Positions 6,438 through 14,295 are shown, counted from the first letter of the stretch. The stretch is DNA of 14,296 bases from Candidatus Limnocylindrales bacterium (GCA_031292335.1 JARLHH010000178.1:1-14296), one strand, 5' to 3'. Translations and numbers: made by a program. The notes: generated from the sequence alone by a model not told the origin.

Positions 6438-6965
6438 TCAGGCGCGGGTCGGTCCGGCCTTCCGGGCCGCCTCGACGCCGCCGAGCGCGTCGCGGAGGCG
6501 CCCGATCCACTCGGCCTCATGCTCGCCCACGAGCTTGACGCACCAGGCGAGGGCATCGCTTCGACTGCGGGCCACGCCGGCCTCGACGAGCGTGTCGAGC
6601 ACGATCCGCTCGGGCTGGCGAAGACGGGTCATGGCCGGGATCCCGGCCGTCGTGAACAGCGTGCGCTCGTCGCCGAGCCGGACGCCCCAGGAAACGATCT
6701 TCCGGAAGCGATGCTGGGCGTCCTCCGCGATCGTCATGCGCGTTCCGCGAGTCTCCTCGCGGAACCGCTCGATCCTGGACGCGCGTGCGGCCGCGCGAGC
6801 GGCGTCGCTGGCGTCGGCGGGTAGGTCGACGTCGGCGAGCGGGCCGACCACGAGGATCTCCTCGCGGTCGATGGTGATCTCGGGCGCGGCGCTGAACCAG
6901 CCGTCCGTCAGGCGGCCGGCGAACCAGCCGGTGATCTCGTCGTTCGTAGCCGTGGTTTGCGACAT
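6438..6965 (-). CDS. Conserved-looking 175-aa protein with a ribbon-helix-helix-like C-terminus, function unknown
   Basis: I cannot name this soluble protein. The N-terminus has GWFAGRLTDGWF (13-24), then ITIDREEILVVGPL (30-43), a charged Ala/Arg helix around 52-76, and a RFRKIVSWGVRLGDERTLFT stretch (86-105). The C-terminal part, RIVLDTLVEAGVARSRSDALAWCVKLV (120-146), is arranged like a ribbon-helix-helix or similar helix-turn segment: short strand, helix, then SRSDALAWCV. This is a visual impression, not a domain hit. A nucleic-acid-binding or regulatory role is possible. The ATG at 6965 is preceded by AGGAG with an 8-nt spacer. It leads the debranching gene on the same strand and has a good promoter upstream. 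Confidence 0.7.
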   Translation of the reverse strand: MSQTTATNDEITGWFAGRLTDGWFSAAPEITIDREEILVVGPLADVDLPADASDAARAAARASRIERFREETRGTRMTIAEDAQHRFRKIVSWGVRLGDERTLFTTAGIPAMTRLRQPERIVLDTLVEAGVARSRSDALAWCVKLVGEHEAEWIGRLRDALGGVEAARKAGPTRA

Positions 6966-7185
6966 GGGGGACGCTCCTGGAGGTGGGGGAAGGCCCAGCC
7001 GGGCCTAGGTAGATTACACCATTACCGTAAAGGCGTGCAAGCATCCCGGCGAATCCCCATTGAGCGCCCGAGCGGCCGGCCTGCCCGGTCGCGCCGGCCC
7101 CACCGCAGTCCGCCACGGCCCACGCCCCGGTCGCTCCGGCGTGGCAAGATCGCGGACGACCGAACCACCGAGGGAGCACCCGCCC
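6966..7185. promoter_or_regulatory. Divergent promoter region between the 175-aa gene and proline dehydrogenase
   Basis: For the minus strand, TTGCAC (7040-7035) and TGTAAT (7018-7013, five of six consensus bases, preceded by TGG as an extended -10) are spaced by 16 bp, the best sigma70-like promoter in the window. The pentamer ATTAC occurs at 7013-7017 and 7021-7025, an 8-bp-period direct repeat overlapping the -10 box. Just after the expected transcription start, AGGCCC (6991-6996) and GGGCCT (7001-7006) form a perfect inverted repeat with a 4-nt loop. For the plus strand, GGCAAGAT (7143-7150) could be a -10 region for proline dehydrogenase. The stretch 7041-7140 is GC-rich and shows nothing else clear. 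Confidence 0.55.
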
Positions 7186-8103
7186 GTGCGCACGATCCTG
7201 CTCTGGATGGCCCGCAACCCATGGCTGCGCGAGCACCTGCCCCGGCTTGGGTTTGCGCGGCGAGCCGTCCGCCGGTTCATGCCCGGCGAGGATGCGGAGG
7301 CTGCCATCGGAGCGGCCGCGGGCCTGGCCGTCAGCGGTCAGGGCATCGTCTTCACGCGGCTCGGCGAGAACCTGGTCGAGCTGGCGGAGGCGGACGAGGT
7401 CGCCGCGCACTACCGCGCGCTGCTCGACCGCTCCACGTCGCTGGCACGCAGGCCCGAGCTCTCGGTCAAGCCGACCCAGCTGGGCCTCGACATCGACGCG
7501 GAGGCGTGCTTCCGCCACCTGGACGCGCTAGCCGCCGCCGCTGCGGACGCCCAGACCTGGCTCTGGCTGGACATGGAGGGCTCGGCCTACGTCGATGCGA
7601 CGGTGGACCTCTACGAACGCCTCCGCCGAACGCATCCGAACGTCGGGATCTGCCTCCAGGCCTACCTGAAGCGCACGCCGAAGGACCTTCGGCGCCTCCT
7701 GCCGCTGGAACCGGCCGTCCGCATCGTGAAGGGCGCCTACGATGAGCCGGCGGCGATCGCCCACAGGCGACGGTCGGACGTGGACGCCGCCTACCAGGCG
7801 CTCGCGCTCGTGCTCGCGGACGCGGCCCGTGACGGGCACGCGCGGTGTGCGCTGGGCACCCACGACAGCGGCCTCGTCGAGCGGATCGCGTCCTTCGCCG
7901 AGACGGCGGGCGTCTCCCGCGCGTCGCTGGAGGTCCACATGCTGTACGGGATCCGCGCCCGCGAGCTGGTCCGGCTCCAGGGGGCGGGCTTCCCGGTGTT
8001 CACGCTGATCGCGTACGGCGCGTTCTGGTACCCGTGGTACATGCGCCGGCTGGCCGAGCGGCCGGCGAACGTGCTCTTCGCGCTCCGCCAGCTCCTGCCG
8101 TAG
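7186..8103 (+). CDS. Monofunctional proline dehydrogenase (FAD-dependent)
   Basis: A 305-residue TIM-barrel flavoenzyme oxidising L-proline to pyrroline-5-carboxylate and passing electrons to the quinone pool; it acts at the inner face of the membrane. Family motifs are all present: SVKPTQLGL (93-101), WLDMEGS (127-133), LQAYLKRT (157-164), RIVKGAYDEP (179-188), GTHD (224-227), EVHMLYGIR (249-257) and the C-terminal substrate-binding stretch AYGAFWYPWYMRRLAERPAN (276-295), whose paired Arg residues bind the proline carboxylate. About 300 residues is normal for the monofunctional (PutB-like) type. The GTG at 7186 is chosen over the ATG at 7060 because GAGGGAG lies 9 nt upstream and family homology begins there. 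No pyrroline-5-carboxylate dehydrogenase gene is in the window. It converges on the acyl-CoA ligase gene. Confidence 0.93.
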   Translation: MRTILLWMARNPWLREHLPRLGFARRAVRRFMPGEDAEAAIGAAAGLAVSGQGIVFTRLGENLVELAEADEVAAHYRALLDRSTSLARRPELSVKPTQLGLDIDAEACFRHLDALAAAAADAQTWLWLDMEGSAYVDATVDLYERLRRTHPNVGICLQAYLKRTPKDLRRLLPLEPAVRIVKGAYDEPAAIAHRRRSDVDAAYQALALVLADAARDGHARCALGTHDSGLVERIASFAETAGVSRASLEVHMLYGIRARELVRLQGAGFPVFTLIAYGAFWYPWYMRRLAERPANVLFALRQLLP

Positions 8104-8127
8104 CCGGTCCGGCTCGGGGCCGGCTAC
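8100..8127 (+). terminator. Stem-loop overlapping the proline dehydrogenase stop codon
   Basis: GTAGCCGG at 8100-8107 pairs perfectly with CCGGCTAC at 8120-8127 around a 12-nt loop. It begins at the stop codon and lies in the 103-bp convergent gap before the ligase gene. There is no T-run, so it is a weak or factor-dependent terminator candidate. The remainder of the gap is GC-rich without other clear features. Confidence 0.4.
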
Positions 8128-8206
8128 CTGCCAGGCCGGCGGCATGTGGGGAAGGGGCGACCCGGCGGCGAGAGGTGGCCGGCGGCGACCGGGCGACCCG
8201 GCGCCG

Positions 8207-9793
8207 TCAGTGGACGCGCGACTCCAGGCCGGCCCAGAACGGCTCGCGCAGCTCCGCCTTGAGGATCTTGCCCGTCCCGCCCTTCGGCAGCGCGTCTCGG
8301 AAATGGATCTCGCGCGGCACCTTGAAGCGCGCCAGGCGCGCGCGACAGAAGAGCTTGAGCTCTTTCGCGCTCGCGTCCAGGCCGGGCTTGAGGACGACCA
8401 GGGCCACCGGCGCCTCCCCGAACGTCCCGTCCGGCGCGGCCACGACCGCGCACTCCAGGACCGCGGGGTGGGCCGCCAGGGCGTTCTCCACCTCCACGGA
8501 CGAGATGTTCTCGCCGCCGCGGATGATGACGTCCTTGGAGCGATCCTTGATCAGCACGTAGCCGGCCTCGTCGAGGGTCGCCATGTCGCCCGTCCGGAGC
8601 CAGCCGTCGCGGATGGCGACCGAGGTCGCGTCCGGGTCGCGGTAGTAGCCGTCCATGACGGTGTTGCCGCGCACCATGATCTCGCCGATCCGCTCGCCGT
8701 CGGGCCGCACGTCGTGCCCCTCGCTGTCCACGACGCGGATCTGGACCCCGGGGATCGGCCAGCCGGTGAGCGCCTGGCGTTCCTGGCGCTTCTCGGGCGG
8801 CTCCGCGTCGGTCAGCACCCGCCGCGGCTGGGCCAGCGTGAGGATCGGCGCCGTCTCGGTGAGCCCGTAGCCCACGAAGGCCTGGACACCCAACTGCTCC
8901 TCGAGCGCCCGCACGAGGGCCGGCGAGGCGGGCGAGCCGCCGATGATCACCTGGCGCAGGCTCGACAGGTCGAAGCTCGGGCGGTCGTGATGGTGGACGA
9001 GCGCGTTGAAGATGGCCGGGACCGCCAGGAGGCGGGTTACCCGGTGGCGCTGGACGAGCTCCATGAGCGCCACGGGGTCGAAACGGCGAAGCATCACGTG
9101 ACGCCCGCCGACCATGGTCAGGAAGTGGGGGACGCCCCAGCCGTTGACGTGGAAGAGCGGGACGACGTGGAGGACCACATCCTCCTCGCCGAACCCGAGG
9201 GCGATCTCGGCGTGCACCGAGTGGAGGTAGAGCTCGCGGTGGGTCAGCGCGACCCCCTTCGGCAGGCCGGTGGTCCCGCTGGTGTAGAAGAGCTCGGCGA
9301 TCCCGTTCTCGTCGACCTGCGGATGACGCGGCTCGGGCGAGCCACCCGAGAGGAGCGCCTCGTACTCGTCGCTCGCGATGCCTCCCGGCTCGCCCTCGAG
9401 GATCACGAAGCGCGGCCGCGTCGTCAGCTGCGGGACGATCGCCTCCACCAGTGGCAGGAAGTCGCGATGGAAGGCGACCAGCTTCGAACCGGCGTGCTCC
9501 AGGATGTAGGCGATCTCGTGCGGGGTGAGCCGGATGTTGATGGGGTTGAGCACCGCGCCGGCCTCCAGGACGCCGTAGTAGGCCTCGAGGAGGTGGTGGG
9601 TGTTGTACGTGATGAACGAGACGCGGTCGCCGGCTCCGATGCCCAGCCCGTACAGGGCATTCGCCAGGCGATGGGTGCGCTCGGCGTAGGCGCGATAGGT
9701 GAACTGCTGCTCGCCGTCGATGACGCCGATCTTGTCGCCGAAGTAGGTCGCGGCCCTGTCGCGGAACTCGAGGACCGAGAGCGGCACGAACAC
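8207..9793 (-). CDS. AMP-dependent acyl-CoA synthetase (fatty-acid/carboxylate-CoA ligase)
   Basis: A 528-residue ANL-superfamily adenylating enzyme that activates a carboxylic acid to acyl-AMP and then to acyl-CoA. Core motifs in order: P-loop YTSGTTGLPKGV (170-181), VPLFHVNGWG (211-220), GYGLTETAP (308-316), DGYYRDPDAT (381-390), DGWLRTGD (396-403, ribose-binding Asp), hinge KDRSKDVIIRGGENIS (416-431) and the A10 lysine Lys509 in GTGKILK. The arrangement fits medium/long-chain acyl-CoA ligases of the FadD or AlkK type; the exact acid cannot be read from sequence. The frame runs to 9862, but the GTG at 9793 is preferred since GGGAGG lies 6 nt upstream and the FVPLSVLEFRDRAA opening is typical. 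It is the last of five co-directional genes. Confidence 0.92.
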   Translation of the reverse strand: MFVPLSVLEFRDRAATYFGDKIGVIDGEQQFTYRAYAERTHRLANALYGLGIGAGDRVSFITYNTHHLLEAYYGVLEAGAVLNPINIRLTPHEIAYILEHAGSKLVAFHRDFLPLVEAIVPQLTTRPRFVILEGEPGGIASDEYEALLSGGSPEPRHPQVDENGIAELFYTSGTTGLPKGVALTHRELYLHSVHAEIALGFGEEDVVLHVVPLFHVNGWGVPHFLTMVGGRHVMLRRFDPVALMELVQRHRVTRLLAVPAIFNALVHHHDRPSFDLSSLRQVIIGGSPASPALVRALEEQLGVQAFVGYGLTETAPILTLAQPRRVLTDAEPPEKRQERQALTGWPIPGVQIRVVDSEGHDVRPDGERIGEIMVRGNTVMDGYYRDPDATSVAIRDGWLRTGDMATLDEAGYVLIKDRSKDVIIRGGENISSVEVENALAAHPAVLECAVVAAPDGTFGEAPVALVVLKPGLDASAKELKLFCRARLARFKVPREIHFRDALPKGGTGKILKAELREPFWAGLESRVH

Positions 9794-9918
9794 GCGAAAC
9801 CTCCCTGCTCGATGACTGCAACCGCAGGCGGCTAGTGTCGCGCACCGCGCGCGGCCCGTCACATGGTGCGGGCCACCTCAGCGAGCGTTTCGAGCGGAGG
9901 ATCGGGCGCTTCGCCGGG

Positions 9919-11139
9919 TCAGCTCCCCGAGGGTGACATCTCCCGGATCCCGTAGGGGAAGTCGTAGGCGGGCATCAGCTCCAGGAACGGATCCGGGTCG
10001 AACGCCTCGGGCCCCAGGACGCCGGCGCCCTTCCAGGTGCCCGTGGCAAGCAGCTCCATCGCGATGACCGGGTTCACGGCCGTCTGCCACACGACCGCCT
10101 GCACCCCGTACTTCGCCATGCACGTCTCGTTGTCGGCGACCTGGTAGAGGTAGACCTCGCGCGGTCGCCCGTCCTTCTCGCCCTTGACCCAGGTGCCGGC
10201 GCAGGTCTTGCCGAACATCCGGTCGCCCAGGTGGGCGGGGTCCGGCAGGCAGGCCGCCACGACGTCGCGCGGGGCGACCTCCACCCGTCCGACCCGGATC
10301 TTGTTCTTGTTGTCGAGGCCGAGCATCTTGATCGTCTTGAGGACCCGGATGAAGTCCTCGCCCAGCCCGTACTTGAAGGTGACCCGCCCGCAGCTCACCC
10401 AGCGCGGCACGAGCAGCACTTCCTCGTGCTCGACATTGACGCACTCCTGTGGTCCGATTCCCTCCGGGAAGTCGAACACCTCGGGCTCGGAGAACGGCGG
10501 CGTGGTGTACCAGCCGCGATCCTTCTCCCAGATCACGGGCGGGTTGAGGCACTCCTCGATCGTTGTCCAGATCGAGAAGTTCGGCGCGAACTCGTAGCCG
10601 CGGACCTCGAGGTTCGCGCCGTCGCGAATGCCGACTTCGTCGATCCGGTCGAACAGGTGCTTTTCGGCATACCGCGCGAAGACGTCGGCCATGCCGGGCT
10701 CCACGCCCATGCCGACGAAGGCGAGGAGGCCCTTCGCCTTCCACGCCTCGTCGCGCGCGAACTGGTAGTCGCCGAGCTTCACCCCGCAGACCTGCAGCGG
10801 ATCGTCGGGGTGGGGCGTGGACAGCGTCATCGCCATGTCCATGTACGAGCAGCCGGCCTCGAACGCGGCGTCGAAGATCTGCTCGTTGAAGAGCGGCTCG
10901 ACCGCGTTCATCACGAGGTCGACGCCGTGCTTCCGGGCCAGCTCGGTGATCATGGCCCGGTCCGTCGCGTCGACGCGTTCCACCGGGAACCGCTCCGGGT
11001 GGCGCAGGCGCGCCTGCACCTCCCTGGCGCGCTCGACGTTGATGTCCGCGAGCACCATGGTCTCGAGCCACGGGCGGTCCTGGGCGATCACCGCGATCGC
11101 CTCGCCAACGCCACCGACGCCGACGAGAAGGATCTTCAT
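9919..11139 (-). CDS. Saccharopine dehydrogenase-family oxidoreductase
   Basis: A 406-residue NAD(P)-dependent dehydrogenase. The N-terminal Rossmann fold has GVGGVGEAIA (7-16) and ends its second strand in VLADIN (29-34), whose acidic residue suggests NAD rather than NADP preference. EAGCSYMDMAMT (94-105) and FVGMGVEPGMADVFARYA (141-158) are typical of the saccharopine dehydrogenase-like family, followed by the substrate domain with PEGIGPQECVNVEHEE (225-240). Relatives include saccharopine reductases, lysine 6-dehydrogenases and carboxynorspermidine dehydrogenase, so lysine or polyamine metabolism is likely but the exact reaction is open. AAGGAG lies 4 nt before the ATG. Its position 121 bp downstream of an APC permease suggests that the permease imports its substrate. 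Confidence 0.85.
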   Translation of the reverse strand: MKILLVGVGGVGEAIAVIAQDRPWLETMVLADINVERAREVQARLRHPERFPVERVDATDRAMITELARKHGVDLVMNAVEPLFNEQIFDAAFEAGCSYMDMAMTLSTPHPDDPLQVCGVKLGDYQFARDEAWKAKGLLAFVGMGVEPGMADVFARYAEKHLFDRIDEVGIRDGANLEVRGYEFAPNFSIWTTIEECLNPPVIWEKDRGWYTTPPFSEPEVFDFPEGIGPQECVNVEHEEVLLVPRWVSCGRVTFKYGLGEDFIRVLKTIKMLGLDNKNKIRVGRVEVAPRDVVAACLPDPAHLGDRMFGKTCAGTWVKGEKDGRPREVYLYQVADNETCMAKYGVQAVVWQTAVNPVIAMELLATGTWKGAGVLGPEAFDPDPFLELMPAYDFPYGIREMSPSGS

Positions 11140-11260
11140 CTCACTCCTTGGTGCCCGTGGATCGGCTCCGCGGGCGGTATTCGGGTGAACGCGATAACTG
11201 GGTCCGCCCGGATGGACGACGCGGTCCGCGTCGATCCCAGCCGGGAACGAGCCGTGAGCC
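11140..11260. promoter_or_regulatory. Gap between permease and dehydrogenase genes, with a 17-bp palindrome
   Basis: Positions 11217-11233 read CGACGCGGTCCGCGTCG, a perfect palindrome with 8-bp arms around a single T, starting 27 bp after the permease stop. As RNA it gives a 7-bp stem with a 3-nt loop and no T-run; as DNA it looks like a dimeric repressor operator. It could separate or modulate expression of the two genes. No strong promoter hexamers for the dehydrogenase gene were recognised. Confidence 0.4.
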
Positions 11261-12892
11261 TCAAATACCGGTCGACACCACCGTCGATTCTTCGTGGAAC
11301 GGGTCGACGTCCGGGATGCCGGGCTTGATGAACCTGCGGATCGGGAAGTAGAGCAGCGCGCCGACCACGATCGCGCCGATCGACAGAGTCACCGAATCCC
11401 AGCCGACGGACGTGACCTGGCTGTACACGGCGACCGCCAGGACGAAGACCGGCCCTGCCGTCGCGAGGATCAAGGTCGGCCAGCCGCCGGGGATCCGCTG
11501 GCGATCCAGATCCGGGCGGGTCTTCTCCGGCTGTGTCACCCGCAGCCTCCACAGGGCGAAGAAGCAGGCAACGATGACGAGCGAGTTGAGCAGCACGTCC
11601 GCGACGACGAGGAACGCGAACGCATTGGTCGCGAAGATCGAGTACGCCACACCCGCCACGACGATCGCGACCCACGGCGTGCCGTTGCGGGCGTGCACGC
11701 GCACGAGCCACTTGGGCATCATGCCGTCCTCGGCGAGGGCGAACGGGATCCGGGATGCGCCCAGGCTGTTCCCGATGAACAGCCCGATCATGCTCAGCGC
11801 GGCGGCGATCGTCATGGCGTTCCCGAGCAGCGTGCCCAGGTCGCTGCCGGACGTGCCGGCGGTGTTGTCCCCGACCGCCTTCGCGATGTCAGGGAGGTAC
11901 CAGCCGCTCGAACCCGTCGGGTCGACGCCCCAGGACTGGAGCGTCGTGTTGTCGACGCCGTCATCGTTCATGACCGAGCCGATCGTCTGGCCGTCGCCGG
12001 CTTCCGTGCCCCAGAGCAGGTAGCGGCCATCGGCACCCGCGCCGCCGTAGAGGCCGGCGACCACCGGGAGGACGTAGGTCGCGACCGTGAAGATGAGGAC
12101 GAGGACCATGGCCCGTGGGTACGTCCGGCGCGGGTTCACGATCTCGTCACCGGCCACGGTCGCGAGCTCGAATCCCATGTAGTTCCACATCACCACGAAC
12201 AGGCCGAGCCCGAAGGCGCCCGAGAGTGTGCTCGCGTTGACGTCCTGGCCGCCGTTCAGGAACGGCAGCGACGGTGCGCCGTGAGCGACCACGTTCGAGA
12301 TCCCGAGGATCGTCATGATCACGATCGGCACGAGCAGGATCAGGCCGAGCCAGTTCGTCGTGAGCCCGGTAAGCCGGGCGCCGCGGATCTGGAGCGCGGT
12401 GATTCCCCAGATGAGGAGCAGCCCAACGAGGATCGACAGCGTGTTCCCGGACAGGTCGATCCCGAAGATCGTCGCGCCGTTGTTCAGAGCCGGGAAGAGG
12501 AAGGCGAGGTACGACGCCGCCAGCACCGGGTAGATCGACGCGTCGAGCCACGAAACGACCAGGTTCATCCATCCGCCGAGGAAGCCGGCGAAGGGGCCGA
12601 AGGCCTGGTGGAGCCAGTGGTAGTAGCCACCCTCATGCGGCATCATCGAGTTCATCTCGTTGACCATGAACATGAGGGGGATCGAGAAGATCAGCGGCAT
12701 GATGAACAGGAGGAGCAGCCCGAGGCCGGGACCGGACCCGTCGTTGCCGAACGTCGCCTCGATGCCGAACGTCCCGCCGCAGACCGTGAAGTACATGATC
12801 CCGACGAGCGGCGCCAGGGTCAGGCCGCGCTTGAGCTTCTGGCTCTCCCTGCTGATCTCGAGCGCGGCCGCCGGTGCGGTGGAATCTGCCAT
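11261..12892 (-). CDS. APC-superfamily amino-acid permease
   Basis: A 543-residue polytopic inner-membrane protein with about 12-14 hydrophobic segments. Helix 1 has the broken-helix signature of the amino acid-polyamine-organocation family, MYFTVCGGTFGIEATFG (33-49), and the second helix region is followed by NEMNSMMPHEGGYYHWLHQAFGPFAGFLGGW (79-108), the typical substrate-side loop with P.EGG.Y. A further conserved segment is NYMGFELATVAGDEIVNPRRTYPRA. The soluble loop after the seventh helix is long, with many Asp, Gly and Ser. Substrate cannot be fixed; amino acids or polyamines are likely. The frame extends to 13015, but the ATG at 12892 is preferred: GGAGGGAG lies 8 nt upstream and the sequence before it is not membrane-protein-like. 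It precedes the saccharopine-dehydrogenase-family gene. Confidence 0.92.
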   Translation of the reverse strand: MADSTAPAAALEISRESQKLKRGLTLAPLVGIMYFTVCGGTFGIEATFGNDGSGPGLGLLLLFIMPLIFSIPLMFMVNEMNSMMPHEGGYYHWLHQAFGPFAGFLGGWMNLVVSWLDASIYPVLAASYLAFLFPALNNGATIFGIDLSGNTLSILVGLLLIWGITALQIRGARLTGLTTNWLGLILLVPIVIMTILGISNVVAHGAPSLPFLNGGQDVNASTLSGAFGLGLFVVMWNYMGFELATVAGDEIVNPRRTYPRAMVLVLIFTVATYVLPVVAGLYGGAGADGRYLLWGTEAGDGQTIGSVMNDDGVDNTTLQSWGVDPTGSSGWYLPDIAKAVGDNTAGTSGSDLGTLLGNAMTIAAALSMIGLFIGNSLGASRIPFALAEDGMMPKWLVRVHARNGTPWVAIVVAGVAYSIFATNAFAFLVVADVLLNSLVIVACFFALWRLRVTQPEKTRPDLDRQRIPGGWPTLILATAGPVFVLAVAVYSQVTSVGWDSVTLSIGAIVVGALLYFPIRRFIKPGIPDVDPFHEESTVVSTGI

Positions 12893-13096
12893 GGTCGAGA
12901 CTCCCTCCTCGCGCCACGGGGGTCCCGGTGGGCATACCGGACGGCCGAGAGCCTGACCCGCATGTTGGGTGGGAGGGTACTCCGCGGAAACGGAGCCGTG
13001 GCGGCCGCCCCGCACGGTGCAACCCCGTCGACGGTGGGTCCGTTTCCGGGCTGCTCGACGCGCGATCCGTGGCCCGTCAGGCGCCTCGGGTCGTGC
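12893..13096. promoter_or_regulatory. Gap upstream of the APC permease, with a spaced 10-bp inverted repeat
   Basis: This 204-bp stretch lies between the DUF1634 gene and the permease gene, both minus strand. CGGAAACGGA at 12985-12994 and its exact complement TCCGTTTCCG at 13039-13048 form an inverted repeat with 44 bp between arms; being relatively A/T-containing in a GC-rich region they stand out. They may be paired regulator sites controlling the permease, or a long-range hairpin ending the upstream operon. Possible minus-strand -10 boxes are TACCCT (12979-12974) and TATGCC, without good -35 partners. Confidence 0.4.
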
Positions 13097-13456
13097 CTAC
13101 CGGATCAGGAAGAGGCTGCCGAGCAGGATGGCCAGGACCCCGAGCGTGATCGCCGTGTAGAGCCGGTCGCCTTCGAGCGCGAACGCGGCGACCGACGTCG
13201 CGACCCGGATGACGGGCGTCGCGATGAGCACGACCAGGCCGGCCTGGGCGATCGCGACCGGGCGCAGGGCGGCCAGCCCGTCGGCGATCCCCCCGAAGTC
13301 GCTCGCGGACGCGGCGCTCACGCCTCGTCCCAGGAGGGAGCCCTGCCATCCCACGACGAGCGAGCCCGCGAAGCCGACCGCGATGAGCGCTGCGCTCGTA
13401 CCGACGCCGACGATGAGGACGGTGCTGATCACGGCCCGGAACCGGTCGGGGGTCAC
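13097..13456 (-). CDS. DUF1634-family small membrane protein, partner of TauE/SafE
   Basis: A 119-residue membrane protein with three helices, near residues 9-34, 67-92 and 98-118. The stretch LRPVAIAQAGLVVLIATPVIRV (64-85) and EGDRLYTAITLGVLAILLGSL (95-115) match the pattern of DUF1634 proteins, which are commonly encoded directly beside TauE/SafE permeases; their role is not established. The frame continues upstream to 14032, but the GTG at 13456 is chosen because it overlaps the TauE stop as GTGA and the residue pattern before it is not membrane-like. Translational coupling gives matched expression, supporting a two-subunit transporter (inference). Confidence 0.85.
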   Translation of the reverse strand: MTPDRFRAVISTVLIVGVGTSAALIAVGFAGSLVVGWQGSLLGRGVSAASASDFGGIADGLAALRPVAIAQAGLVVLIATPVIRVATSVAAFALEGDRLYTAITLGVLAILLGSLFLIR

Positions 13457-14295
13457 AGGCCGATCCCCAGGCCGCGCGCCAGCGTCTGCAGCCCGATCAC
13501 GATGAGCACGGGCAGGAAGACGAGCCGCACGTGCCGGTTCGACAGGCGCGGCAGGATCCGGGCGCCGATCATCGCGCCGGCGAGGACACCGAGCGCGACC
13601 GGCCCGGCGATCGTGACGTCGACGTCTCCGCGCCCAAGGTAGATGCCGGCCGACGCGGCGGCCGTCACCCCGATCATGAAGTTGCTGGTCGCCGAGCTCA
13701 CTTTCATCGGCAGGCGCATCGCGCCATCCATGGCCAGGACCTTGAGCACGCCCGACCCGATCCCGAGGAGCCCGGAGACGACGCCGGCACCCGCCATCAT
13801 CGCGAAGCCGAGCGGGATGCGCAGCGCGACGTAGGGGACGTCGTGCCCGAGCCGGGAGTCGGGGTAGGAGCCGGCCAGCCGGAGCCGCGTCGCGAGCGGC
13901 GAGGCGACCGTGGACGCAGGCAGCTCCTCGCCGAGCCGAAACGCCTGCTGGATCGCGGAGAAGAGCAGGACGATCCCGAGGAGCACGTAGAGGAAGGTGG
14001 GGGCGACGATCGCGGCGAGCAGGGCCCCGCACACCGCACCGCTCGTCGTCGCGAGCTCGAGGAACATCCCGATCCGCATGTCGGTCATGCGATCCCGCAC
14101 GTACGCGGCCGCCGCGCCGGAGCTCGTCGCGATCACGCTCACGATGCTCGCCCCGATCGCCAGGCGGATGTCGATCCCGAAGAGGAGGGTGAGCGACGGG
14201 ACGATGAGGATGCCGCCGCCGACTCCGGCAAGAGCGCCGATCAGGCCGGCCGCGATGCTGATCGCGAAGATGCCGACCTCGGCCCCCAGGCTCAC
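13453..14295 (-). CDS. TauE/SafE-family anion permease (5' end at the window edge)
   Basis: A 280-residue inner-membrane permease of the sulfite exporter TauE/SafE (DUF81) family with about eight helices. The internal duplication is visible: GALAGVGGGILIVP (20-33) in the first half and SGLLGIGSGVLKVLAMD (174-190) in the second, followed by SSATSNFMIGVTAA (200-213). A soluble loop between the halves (about 121-155) includes SYPDSRLG, typical of the type paired with DUF1634. The likely substrates are sulfur-containing or other small organic anions, not determined here. A GTG at 14295 lies one base from the window end; the Shine-Dalgarno region is outside, so the true start could be this codon or slightly upstream. 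It is translationally coupled to the DUF1634 gene by GTGA. Confidence 0.9.
   Translation of the reverse strand: MSLGAEVGIFAISIAAGLIGALAGVGGGILIVPSLTLLFGIDIRLAIGASIVSVIATSSGAAAAYVRDRMTDMRIGMFLELATTSGAVCGALLAAIVAPTFLYVLLGIVLLFSAIQQAFRLGEELPASTVASPLATRLRLAGSYPDSRLGHDVPYVALRIPLGFAMMAGAGVVSGLLGIGSGVLKVLAMDGAMRLPMKVSSATSNFMIGVTAAASAGIYLGRGDVDVTIAGPVALGVLAGAMIGARILPRLSNRHVRLVFLPVLIVIGLQTLARGLGIGL

Noticed and set aside
7060..7185. N-terminal extension of proline dehydrogenase from the ATG at 7060
   Set aside because: The extension is Arg/Pro-rich, lies in the divergent promoter region, and the GTG at 7186 has a well-spaced ribosome site and matches the family start.
8144..9835. 563-codon plus-strand frame opposite the acyl-CoA ligase
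   Set aside because: Exact antisense of a gene with all ANL motifs; composition (Arg, Asp, His, Val rich) is that of a codon-position artefact.
10231..11328. 365-codon plus-strand frame opposite the dehydrogenase
   Set aside because: Antisense shadow of a gene with a clear Rossmann motif and ribosome site.
11294..13642. 782-codon plus-strand frame opposite the permease and DUF1634 genes
   Set aside because: Charged, repetitive translation of the complement of membrane-protein codons; no start signal or domain.
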